Shown piece after piece: positions 8,741 to 18,135 of a stretch of DNA of 64,000 bases (the stretch's first letter is position 1; each line of letters opens with the position of its first letter). A program made the position numbers and the translations under genes. The notes below the pieces were generated by a model. It did no database searches. It had not been told where the DNA came from and saw only the letters and a program-made list of their open reading frames with translations. This DNA is from Gp6-AA40 sp963742105 (GTDB lineage Bacteria; Acidobacteriota; Vicinamibacteria; Vicinamibacterales; UBA2999): the NCBI GenBank assembly GCA_963742105.1, contig CAVUKN010000007.1, positions 1,860,001-1,924,000 of the forward strand, given 5' to 3'.

Positions 8741-9648
8741 CCCGACATCAGCAGTGACGCCACCGCCGCGGTCAGCGGCTGGCCCGTGTGGTACTCGTAG
8801 TAAGTGAAACAAGGCGACGGGTTGACTTCGAAGCAATACCACTCATCGTCCGGCGTCCGACGAAGATCCAGTCCGGCGACGCGTAAGCCGAGCGCCCTGG
8901 CAGTGGCTATTGCGCGCGCCTCGATCGCTTCCGGCAGCGGCGTCGAGCGCAACTCGCATTGGCCGCCCTGCTGGCGTGCGTATCGATAGTCGTCCGCATC
9001 CGAGAGCACTTCGCTCGCGAACACCGCATCGCCGACAACGTGCACGCGATGATCGCGGCCGGGCACCCACGCCTGGAACTGAGTAGGGCACCAGGTCACG
9101 TCCTGGAGCCGCGCCCGGTGCTCCGCGCCGAGCCGCGAGACTCTGCTGCGGACACCGCTGACCGACTTGTAAATCACGGCCCCATGTCGCTCCCAGAACT
9201 CCGCGGCCGCGCGCGGGTCGGTGGTGATCAAGGTTTCCGGAATCGCGAACCCACACCGTTCGATGGCGGCACTCTGGTACGGCTTCGAGCCGTTCGACGC
9301 CATCGACGTCGGCCGGTTGATCACGAGCGCGGGCGTTTCCTCCGCCCAGGCCCAGATTGCCGATTCAACCTCCTGAACCCGGATCCACGCCTCCGGCCCG
9401 GCATCGCCAACTGGCGGCAGTTGGCGGGCATCATAGACGCGCGTGTATAGCGCGTCGACATCGTCGAGCCTGACGGGGGTGTCGCGATCCCAGACCGTTC
9501 CGCCCATGCTGTCCCCGATCGTCAGTTCGACGCGGTGGTCGAGGACACTTCGCTGGTCGAGCAACGTCATCGCTGCGCCACGTTTGACCAGCTCCGCGCT
9601 GATCGCATCCAGCGGATCGTCGCCCGGGGCACCCCACAGCAGGATCAC
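8731..9648 (-). CDS. ATP-grasp ligase resembling graspetide (MvdC/MvdD-type) synthetases
   Basis: 305 residues, typical for peptide-maturing ATP-grasp enzymes. N-terminal pre-ATP-grasp domain (MILLWGAPGDDPLDAI, residues 1-110), then VINRPTSMASNGSKPYQSAAIERCG, the substrate/ATP domain with a catalytic-type Lys in AVIYKSVSG, and the Mg-binding end CFEVNPSPCFTYYEYHTGQP near residue 280. That end is the pattern of graspetide synthetases (E-x-N-P, then an aromatic-acidic turn and TG-x-P). Such enzymes use ATP to join Asp/Glu carboxylates to Thr/Ser/Lys side chains within a precursor. Its start overlaps the stop of the upstream gene by four bases. The KD-repeat protein two genes upstream is the obvious candidate substrate (inference). 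Confidence 0.75.
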   Translation of the reverse strand: MILLWGAPGDDPLDAISAELVKRGAAMTLLDQRSVLDHRVELTIGDSMGGTVWDRDTPVRLDDVDALYTRVYDARQLPPVGDAGPEAWIRVQEVESAIWAWAEETPALVINRPTSMASNGSKPYQSAAIERCGFAIPETLITTDPRAAAEFWERHGAVIYKSVSGVRSRVSRLGAEHRARLQDVTWCPTQFQAWVPGRDHRVHVVGDAVFASEVLSDADDYRYARQQGGQCELRSTPLPEAIEARAIATARALGLRVAGLDLRRTPDDEWYCFEVNPSPCFTYYEYHTGQPLTAAVASLLMSGHQ

Positions 9649-10337
9649 GCGACCGTCTCCACGTCCATACGCTCCAGCAGCAGATCGGCAACGTCCTCGG
9701 AGGCAATGTCGATCGTGAGTTCGGCACAGACGAACGCGCCGTCGGGACCCGGGGAATCGAACTGCACGGTCAGCAGTTCGACGCCGGCGCGCTCGGCAAG
9801 CCGCACCGCCTGGTCACCCAGTTCCGGCGCAACCGCTCCGATCCATCGATCGCCAATCACCGCCACCGTCGCGGTCGCGAGCGTGGCCTCGTGACCTGGC
9901 GCGGTGTACCGGCGTTCGGCTGGACGCAGGCCTGCGCGTGCCGCGAGCAGGAGCCATCGTTCGCGCCCGCGATTCGGTCCCATCAGCGATGTCGCATCAG
10001 GCCGGTTCAGGACCGGGCAGGGAAGCCTGGTCAGCCACGACGCCAGGAATGCGGTCATCTCTGCCGCCGCGTACTCACGATCCCCCACCGTAATGTGCGC
10101 GAGATCCGCAGGAGCGACACACGGGAATCGCGTGATGACGCCCCGCAATTCCGCTGCGCGGATCAGTTCACCGGATACCACGCACCATTCGTCGCCGCGC
10201 GCGCCAACGTGATGACGCCATCCCGGCTGCGACAGATCGCGCGGCGTCATCAGGCGTACGGGTTGCGGCCATCGATCCGCTAGCACACGTGCGGCGAGAT
10301 CGCGCGAATGTGCCAGGACTACGAGCAGTCCGCTCAT
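9645..10337 (-). CDS. Degenerate ATP-grasp partner protein
   Basis: 230 residues from an ATG at 10337 that overlaps the stop of the KD-repeat gene (ATGA). The N-terminal half matches the pre-ATP-grasp domain of the downstream ligase: LLVVLAHSRDLAARVL at the start, then AFLASWLTRLPCPVLNRPDA and a GPNRGRERWLLLAARAGL segment equivalent to the ligase's NGSKPYQSAAIERCG. The C-terminal half lacks the E-x-N-P metal motif and is about 75 residues shorter, ending in an acidic FVCAELTIDIASEDVADLL stretch. It is probably not catalytic and may recognise substrate or form a heterodimer with the ligase. Function is inferred from position and partial likeness only. Confidence 0.6.
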   Translation of the reverse strand: MSGLLVVLAHSRDLAARVLADRWPQPVRLMTPRDLSQPGWRHHVGARGDEWCVVSGELIRAAELRGVITRFPCVAPADLAHITVGDREYAAAEMTAFLASWLTRLPCPVLNRPDATSLMGPNRGRERWLLLAARAGLRPAERRYTAPGHEATLATATVAVIGDRWIGAVAPELGDQAVRLAERAGVELLTVQFDSPGPDGAFVCAELTIDIASEDVADLLLERMDVETVA

Positions 10338-11020
10338 CGCTCGTCTGGCTTGGAGGCGGGGTCGGTCACCCGAAGGCCGACGAATGGCCGCTCGTCCGGC
10401 TGAATGAAGGCGCGGCCCAGCGGTGGCGACTCGCTGTGCTCGCGGTCCGTGGCGTCGCTCCACAGGAAGCTGGCCAGTCCGGATGCGAACGGCGCAGGCG
10501 TGTCCAACTGCTTCTCAATCGCGCCCAACCCCTCTTTCCCGTCCTTCCGTTCCTTGCCGTCTTTGTGGTCCTTGCTGTCCTTGGAGTCCTTGGTGTCCTT
10601 GGAATCCTTCGCGTCTTTCGTATCCTTGGTGTCTTTCGAATCCTTCGCGTCCTTGGTGTCCTTGGTGTCCTTGGAATCCTTCGCGTCCTTTGTATCCTTG
10701 ACGTCCTTGAACTCCTTGGTGTCCTTCCCTTCTTTCGGCGGCTTGGCGTTGAACTGGTTCTTGACGTCGGTCAGCGCCTGCACCAGTTGTCCGCGGAGGA
10801 TCTCGATGCAGGCGAAAGCACTCGCCAGGTTCGCGCCCAGCGCGTCCAGATCCCGTTCGACCTGGTGCAGCCGGGCGTTCAGTCCCTCTTCGTCGTCGGT
10901 CCGCTCAGCCTGGACCGTGTCCTGTCCATCGACCCAGTCCTTGTGCTGGAACCCGCGCGCGAACTTGCTCTTGCAGTTGGGATCGCTGGGCGGAACCGGG
11001 AACTTGTAATCGAACGCCAT
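10334..11020 (-). CDS. Lys-Asp tripeptide-repeat protein at end of the injection-system operon
   Basis: 228 residues in three parts. Residues 1-92 include a predicted coiled coil (LNARLHQVERDLDALGANLA). Residues 99-164 are an uninterrupted run of 22 K-D/E-x triplets in which x is mostly Thr, Ser or Ala, with three perfect copies of the 12-residue block KDTKDAKDSKDT. Residues 165-228 contain FASGLASFLWSDA and FIQPDERPFVGLRV. No family recognised. It follows the large baseplate gene by nine bases and overlaps the ATP-grasp-like gene, so it is co-translated with both. It may be a charged stalk or fibre on the particle and, because the repeat offers regular Thr/Ser/Lys and Asp side chains, a substrate for the ATP-grasp ligase. 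Both roles are inference. Confidence 0.8.
   Translation of the reverse strand: MAFDYKFPVPPSDPNCKSKFARGFQHKDWVDGQDTVQAERTDDEEGLNARLHQVERDLDALGANLASAFACIEILRGQLVQALTDVKNQFNAKPPKEGKDTKEFKDVKDTKDAKDSKDTKDTKDAKDSKDTKDTKDAKDSKDTKDSKDSKDHKDGKERKDGKEGLGAIEKQLDTPAPFASGLASFLWSDATDREHSESPPLGRAFIQPDERPFVGLRVTDPASKPDER
10529..10726 (-). repeat. 9-base tandem repeat encoding K-D-x triplets
   Basis: About 22 units of AAGGACACC-type sequence on the minus strand, with a higher-order 36-base period repeated three times. It can expand or contract by slippage in steps of nine bases without breaking the frame. Confidence 0.9.
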
Positions 11021-11029
11021 CGCGCGCTC

Positions 11030-13315
11030 CTATTGATCGTCGTTGAGAAAGCCCAGGTGCCGGCGCTGACGGAACAGCCGGAAGGTATGGGCCAGGCGAC
11101 CGGTCAGCGGGACCACGGCGCCATCGCCCGCCGGATCGACGTGCTGCTCGCGAACGCCGCGAGTATCGACGACCACTCCCACCGGCACCGCCCGCTCCAG
11201 CAGATTCATCAGACGTTCGTAGGCGGGAAGGCCGATGAGCGTATCGTCGGGCAGATCGACGCGCACCTCATAGGGTCGCACCAGCCCTCGCGGATCGTCG
11301 CGATCGCTGCGCGCGAGCGACACGGCAACGATCGCCGCAAGGCCCGTCGCCGCTGGCGGGGTGTACCGATTCCTCGCTCCGACCGTGCGATCGAGCGTCC
11401 CGGCCACCCCATCGATCGGCAGCACATACCACCGGAATCCCACCCGGCGTGAACTGAATGGAGTCCCGGCTCCGGGCAGGACGGCAGCGCCGACGATCAG
11501 CAGCACCTGGCTGCCGTGCACGAGCGGCAGCGCGGACGGCACCTCGCGGCGGCGCAGCGACTCCACCAGCGCCTGCAACTGCTGCGTCTGCGCGGCGGCG
11601 CCGGCGAGCAGTCCGGCGGACATGGCGTTGTCGAGCACCAGCGTCGTCAGCAGCTCGGGTGGCATCTCGTTCAGCGCGGTGCGAGTCCTGGCAAGGTCGG
11701 GCTCGTTGTCGGGCGTACCCAGCCTGGCACGGGCGAACGCCGCCAGCGCCGGCGCAGGCGGTACCGTCGCGCCCGTCCACAGCCGGGCGCTCGACGGTGA
11801 TTCAGTCCACGTGGGCACGCCGGCGGCTGAGGCATCCGCCACCGCGTCACGAAGCCCATTGCGCAGCACCACGTCCTGCCCGGAATCACCGGGCGCCTCG
11901 AAATGCGCTTCCAACGAGAGCGCGGCATCGGGCGCGGAGCTGATGACCGTGCCGATCACCGGGAAGTGCGATAAATACCAGCGCCCGTTCGGGAGTTCAT
12001 GCACCGTCTTGAAACCGCACGGCTGCAGGAACCAGCGGCCGACGGGATCCTGTGCCGCGGGAACCGGCCGCAACGAGTCGAGCAGTTGCTGCGTTTCCAG
12101 ATCGGTGCCGGCTGTGATCCTGCCGCTCGTCAGGTTCTGCGCCATCGTGTCGAGTTCGGCCGCCGGTGGCGTCTCGACGTCGACGCCGAGACCCAGTTCG
12201 TACCGGCTCCCGCCACCGTCGTCCTGGGCACGAAGCACCGCCCACCGCCGAGTTGCTCCCAGCGCGGTCCGGCATCGGCCGGCGCGGTCCAGCGCCGACG
12301 CGAGCAGCGGCGCGACGAAGGCTCCCGCCGGAAACGAGAAGTTGACGAAGAGCCGGGTGAGAATCGCCTGCTGCTTCGCGCGCACAAGACTGGGCAGCGA
12401 TCGTGACGCCGGAATGGTGGATCCCGGCTGCACCAACTGGTTGGCGCGGAGCCAGTCGAGCAGTGCACGCCGCGCGGTGTCGTCGGGAGACGAGATCAAC
12501 TTGATGGCGACCGCGAACTCGGAGTTTGGTTCCTGGATGGCCCCGTTCACGCCGACAGCGGCCATCGCGTCCTCGACCCGCCGTCGATTCGGCTGCAGGA
12601 ACGGACGGTAGATCTTCAGCCGCTGACGATACGATTCGTCGCCTTCACGTGCGCTGAGACTGACTGGCTGTCGCTGCTCCGCATCCCAGGCCAGTCGATC
12701 CGTGAACCTCGGAACGCCGAGGTCTGCGCCAATCCGATCCAGTGCCTGTCCCATCCGCTGGTGTTCCGGATCGGCAGGGTCGAATGCAAACGAGAGCTGG
12801 CGCACGGCCAGCAGTTCACGAGCCTGACGGCGCAGTCGCTGCTTTTCCGCGCCCACGACGTAGAGAAGCCGGCCCAGCACTCCCTCGACCAGACGCACTT
12901 CTACGAACTGCACGAGTTCCGACGGCTTCAGGTCGGCGGAGGTCACGACCACGTCGAAGGCCGGCGCGGCATCCGGAATCGGCAGCGGCGCCGGTGGCCA
13001 CACCGGGAGGAACGCGCCCGCTTCGCTGAACGGTGCGAAACGGACACTCACCGATGACGCTGGCACGTCGCGGCGCGGCGTGACCTGCACGGTGACGACA
13101 ACGCTGCGTTCTGCGAGCGCGATGCGTGTCCCGATCAGGAGCACAGGCTGGCGCGACACCCAGTCGGCGCTGGCCTGGAGCCCACCGCTGCCGACGGCGA
13201 GCGGCAGCGTGGTCTGCGGGTTCCCAGCCAGCAGCGGACCGGCCAGGTGACCAATCAGGTTGTCGTGCGATGCGGAACGCCGGGGATCGCCGTCGAGCGC
13301 CATGGACCTACTCAA
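11030..13315 (-). CDS. Large baseplate protein, Afp12/gp7-position
   Basis: 761 residues; it overlaps the baseplate-J stop by four bases. No short motif identifies the family, and the call rests on position: directly after baseplate J, where Afp12/Pvc12 lies in injection systems. Around residues 195-255 is a helical segment (PEHQRMGQALDRIGADLGVPR, then ESYRQRLKIYRPFLQPNRRRVEDAM), reminiscent of wedge and tail-I type proteins that dock on J. The rest is beta-rich and ends in RRHLGFLNDDQ. It is probably the wedge protein linking J to outer fibres. Confidence 0.6.
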   Translation of the reverse strand: MSRSMALDGDPRRSASHDNLIGHLAGPLLAGNPQTTLPLAVGSGGLQASADWVSRQPVLLIGTRIALAERSVVVTVQVTPRRDVPASSVSVRFAPFSEAGAFLPVWPPAPLPIPDAAPAFDVVVTSADLKPSELVQFVEVRLVEGVLGRLLYVVGAEKQRLRRQARELLAVRQLSFAFDPADPEHQRMGQALDRIGADLGVPRFTDRLAWDAEQRQPVSLSAREGDESYRQRLKIYRPFLQPNRRRVEDAMAAVGVNGAIQEPNSEFAVAIKLISSPDDTARRALLDWLRANQLVQPGSTIPASRSLPSLVRAKQQAILTRLFVNFSFPAGAFVAPLLASALDRAGRCRTALGATRRWAVLRAQDDGGGSRYELGLGVDVETPPAAELDTMAQNLTSGRITAGTDLETQQLLDSLRPVPAAQDPVGRWFLQPCGFKTVHELPNGRWYLSHFPVIGTVISSAPDAALSLEAHFEAPGDSGQDVVLRNGLRDAVADASAAGVPTWTESPSSARLWTGATVPPAPALAAFARARLGTPDNEPDLARTRTALNEMPPELLTTLVLDNAMSAGLLAGAAAQTQQLQALVESLRRREVPSALPLVHGSQVLLIVGAAVLPGAGTPFSSRRVGFRWYVLPIDGVAGTLDRTVGARNRYTPPAATGLAAIVAVSLARSDRDDPRGLVRPYEVRVDLPDDTLIGLPAYERLMNLLERAVPVGVVVDTRGVREQHVDPAGDGAVVPLTGRLAHTFRLFRQRRHLGFLNDDQ

Positions 13316-14736
13316 ATCACCTGCAGCAACGCGTCGGAATCGACGAACGTCGCCACCTGCGTCGGCTTGATCGTCACGTTATCGCCAGGACCTGGCGGAG
13401 ACACGCCTGGCGGCAGCGGCGACGGTACCAGCAACAGATCCTGCACGTCCGTGACGCCAGGCTCGTTCATCATCGACCACATCACCTCCGAGAACCGCAC
13501 CGGCTCGCCCAGGCTGAGACCGTCGATGTAGCGCTGAATGCGCGCCATGAGGCGTTGCTTCAACGCGACCGCGGCAGGCGATGCATTGATCACTTCCCCG
13601 CTGGACCCGCGAGGCAGCGGCAGGCCACGGACGATCAGCCGCGCCTGGACAGCGACGAACACAGGTGCTGCCTGCTGAAGCCGCGGGAGGATGCCCATCG
13701 GGCGCACGTCCTCCATCGCCGCCTCGAGTGCGGCGCCAAGACCATCGGGGCCATCCCAGAGCGCAGAGTCGGTTGATGCCACGACGACGTCGAAGAAGTA
13801 CGGCGAGGCGAGATCACGCTCGGCGCCGAACAGCCGTTCGAGAAAGTTGAACGTACCGAAGATCGGCAGGTTGGCATCGAGGCCGCCGACATGGTCGCGC
13901 ACCTGCACCTGCCGAACACCAGGCACCAGCGAGAGCGCCACCTGGATGGCATCCACTGTCCAGATCGAGCGCGGCGCGCGCAGCAGCAGATCGCGGTAGC
14001 GGGCATCGGGCCAGAACAGCTCTCCGCCCTGCAGCGGCTGGCGATGATCGATCGTCACGATCTGCTCCGGTGGAACCGGTGGCTGCTGGGTACGGGCGAT
14101 GGTCAGCAGGCTGCTGCCCTGCGCACCCAATGCGGCCGATTCGAGCTTCGGATCGTCGGCATTCCAGAACGAGATCTTTTCCGACGGCACGGTCGGGTTG
14201 AGGTTGTGTTCCGGGCCCGGGTAGAAGGCAACCACCCTCGCTTCGCGCACGGGACTGCCGGTCGACAGCGTGATCGGCTCGTCGAGAGCCACGTGATGGC
14301 CGCCCGGTGTCAGCATGCGTGAACCGCGCGGCAGGTTGACCGCCCCAATCACCGCCGGCAGGTGCGCGGTCAATGTCACGGTTCCAAGTGCCTCCAGCGA
14401 GGGACGCGGCAGACCGAGCTCAGTGCCGAGCCGCGACAACGCGTCGCCCTGGGCGGTGGCGACGAACTGGTTGTCGTACACGGCGGCAAGGGCCGACCAC
14501 GTACGGGCATCTTCGAGCGCCGAGACCTCGAGGATCTTGCGGATTGCCGAGCCCGACCCGAGGTCGAGGTCGACCCCGAACAGCGATCGTGCAAGCGCGA
14601 GCTTCTCTGCCAGCAGCCGGGAAAACGGCTTCGGGATGAATCCGGAGGCGGTGAGCCCATATCCATCCGCACCGCTCGTGCGCGCCACCTCGGCATCGAT
14701 CGCCAGCACGTCGGCCGCTGCTGTCTCGTCAGCCAT
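13312..14736 (-). CDS. Baseplate J-like protein (Afp11/gp6 family)
   Basis: 474 residues, overlapping gp25 by eight bases. It carries baseplate-J features: an N-terminal helical part, a central segment with RGSRMLTPGGHHVALDEPITLSTG, where J proteins have their beta-domain, and the conserved order SIWTVDAIQVALSLVPGVRQVQV, followed by a ferredoxin-like unit with ALEAAMEDVRPMGILPR. The C-terminal LSLGEPVRFSEVMWSMMNEPGVTDVQDLLL matches the usual end of J proteins. It forms the iris of wedges around the hub of a contractile baseplate. Confidence 0.85.
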   Translation of the reverse strand: MADETAAADVLAIDAEVARTSGADGYGLTASGFIPKPFSRLLAEKLALARSLFGVDLDLGSGSAIRKILEVSALEDARTWSALAAVYDNQFVATAQGDALSRLGTELGLPRPSLEALGTVTLTAHLPAVIGAVNLPRGSRMLTPGGHHVALDEPITLSTGSPVREARVVAFYPGPEHNLNPTVPSEKISFWNADDPKLESAALGAQGSSLLTIARTQQPPVPPEQIVTIDHRQPLQGGELFWPDARYRDLLLRAPRSIWTVDAIQVALSLVPGVRQVQVRDHVGGLDANLPIFGTFNFLERLFGAERDLASPYFFDVVVASTDSALWDGPDGLGAALEAAMEDVRPMGILPRLQQAAPVFVAVQARLIVRGLPLPRGSSGEVINASPAAVALKQRLMARIQRYIDGLSLGEPVRFSEVMWSMMNEPGVTDVQDLLLVPSPLPPGVSPPGPGDNVTIKPTQVATFVDSDALLQVI

Positions 14737-15205
14737 TCTGCAACCTCGTACCGGCGTTCCCGGCGCTGAGCGTCAACTGGTCCCCGCTCACCGTTTCGAA
14801 CGCGACGCGAACGTCCATCGTGCGAGACGCACCCGTGGTCGGAGCTTCGAGCCGCTGGTCGACGAGTTTGACGTCCACGATGCGGCTGACGCGACGGTCT
14901 TTTCTCAGCAGCGCGACGATCGACACACGCACCCGCTCCCGCTGCAATGCAGAGGTGGTCTCCTCAGCCAGCGCGTTCAGGCCGTCGAAACCGAAGTCGG
15001 TGTTGAAGACGTCGCCGCCGAGCGGTGTGAGCACCGACGTGGACAAAACGTTTGCGAAATGATCGACCCCGTCCGCTATCGCCAGGTCGGTCCCGTCCCT
15101 GCGAAGGATCAGATCGCGTCCCAGGTCGCCCACGGGTGTGAGCGCCAGCCCACGCCCCAGGAGCCGTCGGCGCACCGCGTTCTTCTGTACTTCGGCGTCC
15201 ATCAT
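14729..15205 (-). CDS. gp25/GPW-like baseplate wedge protein (Afp9-type)
   Basis: 158 residues starting directly next to the PAAR-like stop. The gp25 core is visible: FANVLSTSVLTPLGGDVFNTDFGFDGLN, then ALQRERVRVSIVALLRKDRRVSRIVDV, where E-R-I-type charged residues bind the sheath initiator position. gp25 links wedge proteins to the first sheath ring. Neighbours J, PAAR and hub are in the standard order of contractile systems. Confidence 0.85.
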   Translation of the reverse strand: MMDAEVQKNAVRRRLLGRGLALTPVGDLGRDLILRRDGTDLAIADGVDHFANVLSTSVLTPLGGDVFNTDFGFDGLNALAEETTSALQRERVRVSIVALLRKDRRVSRIVDVKLVDQRLEAPTTGASRTMDVRVAFETVSGDQLTLSAGNAGTRLQNG

Positions 15206-15544
15206 CTACTCCGCTCTGAGCCTGGCCTGCTTCGGGTCCTTACAGCTCAACGCATTCTGTGGCTTGCCGATCGTCGTCGCTGCGAACGAATCGAGCAGCA
15301 CGCCGTGGCCCCGGACGGTGAGCTTCGTTGCCTCACCGGACGTCAGCGAATCGACCTTCGTACATGGCACTTCGCCGGCATTCGTCTTCGTCTGCAGGCA
15401 GCCGCCGAGCAGAGCCAGGAGAAGGTCGCCCTTGACGAGCACGCCCTTTCCCGACACGGTCAGCTTTGGCTGGGCAACCGTCAGCGCGGCCACGCCCTGA
15501 TGGGCACATTCGACGTCGCTGGCTTCGGTCACGACGAGGGTCAT
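15206..15544 (-). CDS. PAAR-like spike-tip protein
   Basis: 112 residues with its start overlapping the hub stop (ATGA). Cysteines at about 13, 49 and 61 lie in a beta-rich chain (VECAHQG, LLGGCLQT, GEVPCTKV), with VSGKGVLVKGD and VRGHGVLLDS as the two halves of a PAAR-like duplication. Such proteins cap the spike and often bind a metal by Cys/His. Position next to the hub-spike gene supports an Afp10-type tip role. It could also be described as a DUF4280-like protein. Confidence 0.7.
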   Translation of the reverse strand: MTLVVTEASDVECAHQGVAALTVAQPKLTVSGKGVLVKGDLLLALLGGCLQTKTNAGEVPCTKVDSLTSGEATKLTVRGHGVLLDSFAATTIGKPQNALSCKDPKQARLRAE

Positions 15545-17548
15545 CGGTCGATCACGTCCATGGTGTTCTTCACCTTCACCCGTACATCGTCAGCTTCGAG
15601 CGTGAGCGTGTTCTTCGCCGTCACCGTCAGATCCTTTGTCGAGTCAATGACGATGTCGCCGTTGTTCTTGATGACGATGCGCGAGCCGCTTTCATGCTCG
15701 ATCGTCACCTCGTCCGCCGAGTCTGACGGGGGCTCGGGTCGGTCGCCTGGGTGCCCGAGCGTCCCGGGGCGCACGCGCACCGTGAACCGCCCGACCTCGA
15801 TAATCCGGGCACCGTCAGCGTCGATGAGGTCGTTGGTCGCCTGCGACGTCGGTTCCTCCGGTGTCTCATCGTCGCTCGCCGACTGGCGATGCGGGGAGTC
15901 GACGGCCGCGGGAAGGATCAACCACCAGTCTCCCGGCTGGGTGTCGGGCCCGTGGCCAGACTCCCAGAGCGCACCAATGTCGACGGGATCCTCGGCGGCG
16001 CCGCCGACGTGTCCTACGAGGACACGCGTGCCCGGATAGCGCGGCACGACCAGACCGCATTTGCCCCACGCGAAGGGCGTCAGATACGGAACGCCCGAGA
16101 GGCGCGACTTGGACGCGCGATCGATCGGCAACCGCCGCGACTGCCTTGGTACACCGTCTGAGGCGACCAGGCCTGCCCACAAATCAACCGTCTGGCTCGG
16201 CGGCTCGCCGCTGCCGGCAGTCGTTGCCCCGCGCACCTCGCCGACGATGAGTTCCTCGGATCCGGACGTCTGCATCAATTGCTGGATGGCGTTCGCCACA
16301 GCCGCGTGCGGCGTTGCCGGCGGATCCGGATCGGGCATGCCATCAGCCTGTTCTGCCGGATCCCATTCCTGGCCTGGTGTCACGCGTACGCCGGTCACCG
16401 ACGTCACGAATCCTTCCGTGCGGGACAGCGTGTGGCTGACACCGGAGACGTACAGCGTCGACATCCACACCCGTCGCTGCAGTCGCGAAACCGATCGCGG
16501 ACGTCCCCAGATTTCGCAGTGCGTCTCCGAAGCCCGCCGGTGGCCCACCCACACCCAGCTCGGATGCGACGTCGTCGCCCCCGGCCGCTCGATCGACGAA
16601 CGGATCGCGGAACGTCACCCTGTCGCCGGGACGCACGTCGGGTCGCCCCTTCAGAATCAGCTGGTACTGCAGCCGCGCCGGCGGCCCATCGCCCTCCGCG
16701 TCGCCGGCTCGCTCGTTCTGCGACACGCTCGAGGTTTCCACGTGGACGAGCCCGCCGACGTCGTCGAGCAGTTTGGGCTTGCCTTCGAGCGGGATCGGGC
16801 GCCCGGGGCCGATATGGAGCTGTCCGTCGCGAATCAGGTACATGCCGCGGCCGGCACGCTTCGATTGCGCGACCATCGCGCTTTCAAGCGCGCCGAGTAG
16901 TCGAAGGCCGGTTTTGAAGGAACGGAGTTCGACGGCGGGGGCAGTGCCGCTCGCTCCAACGCCTTGCAGCGGATGCTTCTGCACCGCGCGCGGAAACTGC
17001 GACCGTCGGAGCAGATCGTCGGCAACGAGTCCGGCGGCATCGACCGGATCGGTCGCGGGCCGCGGCGGTGCGCTCACGCGCTTTCCGAGCGCATCGTAGA
17101 CACGCTCGGTGGCCTCGATCACCGCTTCGAAGCGCCGGGCACCCACTCGCCGGCTCAAGCTGGTCACGACCAGTCGCGCCACGCGGGCGGACACATCCGG
17201 CGTGCTCGACAAGCTGTCGACGACATCCGTCAGACCGGCAACGCTGGTCAGGAATCCGAGCGGCCCGCTGACGTCGCGCCAGTAAAGATACAAATCGACG
17301 AGGATCGGTACGCGGGGTGTCTTGCTCCAGACCTGGTGCAGCTGCTTGTAGTCGTTGTTCGTAATACCCTCGATCGTGAAGTGATAGGTACCGCCTTCCA
17401 GGCCTGAGGGCAGCGCCGCTTCGATCTTCGCGTAGTAGTCACCCGCGCCGATCGAGATCAGCAGCGTCTCGGCCCCCGGAGCAGACTGCGTGAAGAACCG
17501 CAGGTGCCACCCTGCGTCGTTGCCGACCGTGTCGCTGCTGCGGATCAC
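15541..17548 (-). CDS. Hub-spike fusion (gpD + gp5/gpV, VgrG/Afp8-like), one frameshift
   Basis: Start GTG at 17548, four bases after the previous stop. The first about 361 residues (to near 16463) look like a gpD/hub protein: YHFTIEGITNN, RRVGARRFEAVIEATERVYDALG and DVRPGDRVTF. The reading continues one base later with STLYVSGVSHTLSRTEGF, the usual last strand of a hub, then an OB-fold part (SRLSGVPYLTPFAWGKCGLVVPRYPGTRVLVG) and a gp5-like beta-helix end (NNGDIVIDSTKDLTVTAKNT). Removing one base near 16461-16466 restores 668 codons. The product would be the trimeric hub and spike that pierces the target. The shift may be an assembly error. Confidence 0.8.
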
Positions 17549-17552
17549 GTGA

Positions 17553-18135
17553 CTAGCCCTCCGTACTCGATGGCACACCGACTTCCGACTGGATCGCACC
17601 CGCGAACCGCTCGGCGACGCGAGGAGCGAGCGGCGGCAACTCGAACTGCGGCGCACCGCGATCGATCCGTCGCCAGCCGAAATCGATGAACGACCCGAAG
17701 TCCCCCACGTCGCGTACCGGTCCCTGCGGAAATCTGGAAGTCGCGGATCCAGATTTCCACGAGCGCACCGTTCTCGCCATCGTCAGGGAGCCGGCGCCGC
17801 AGGCCGGTCACCAGCGGAGCGCTGCCAAGATTCCGGCCGGCACACCGCAGCACGAGGCGAACCGGCGGACGCGCGGCTGGATCGGTCGTCGCCGCCGCGT
17901 CGCGCGGCGCGATCTCGTCGGCAGCAGCCAGGATCGGTGCGCGGCCGTCGAGATCGCGCCAAAGGATGGCGTCCCCGGTGGGCACGTAGAGCGCCAGGCT
18001 GAGCTCGTCGTCCAGGCGGATGGATGCGGGGAGCGCGCGATCCAGGATCTGCCGGACGCGCGTGAACGCATCGGGCAACGGAGGCAGCTCCGGCGGCACC
18101 AGGTATCGATTGATGGGGATCGGCAAGGTGGTCAT
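17553..18135 (-). CDS. Small tail/baseplate adaptor protein, one frameshift
   Basis: ATG at 18135 shares one base with the previous stop (TGATG). Residues 1 to about 131 run in one frame (RYLVPPELPPLPDAF through GALVEIWIRDF) and then continue one base later as RFPQGPVRDVGDFGSFIDFG and on to IQSEVGVPSSTEG. Without the extra base near 17740-17750 the gene codes for 193 residues. No family recognised; its place before the hub is where LysM or adaptor proteins sit in PBSX- and Afp-type clusters. Confidence 0.6.

Noticed and set aside
10289..11452. 387-codon plus-strand frame with a Leu/Val/Gly repeat
   Set aside because: It is the antisense of the KD repeat and of the following baseplate gene.
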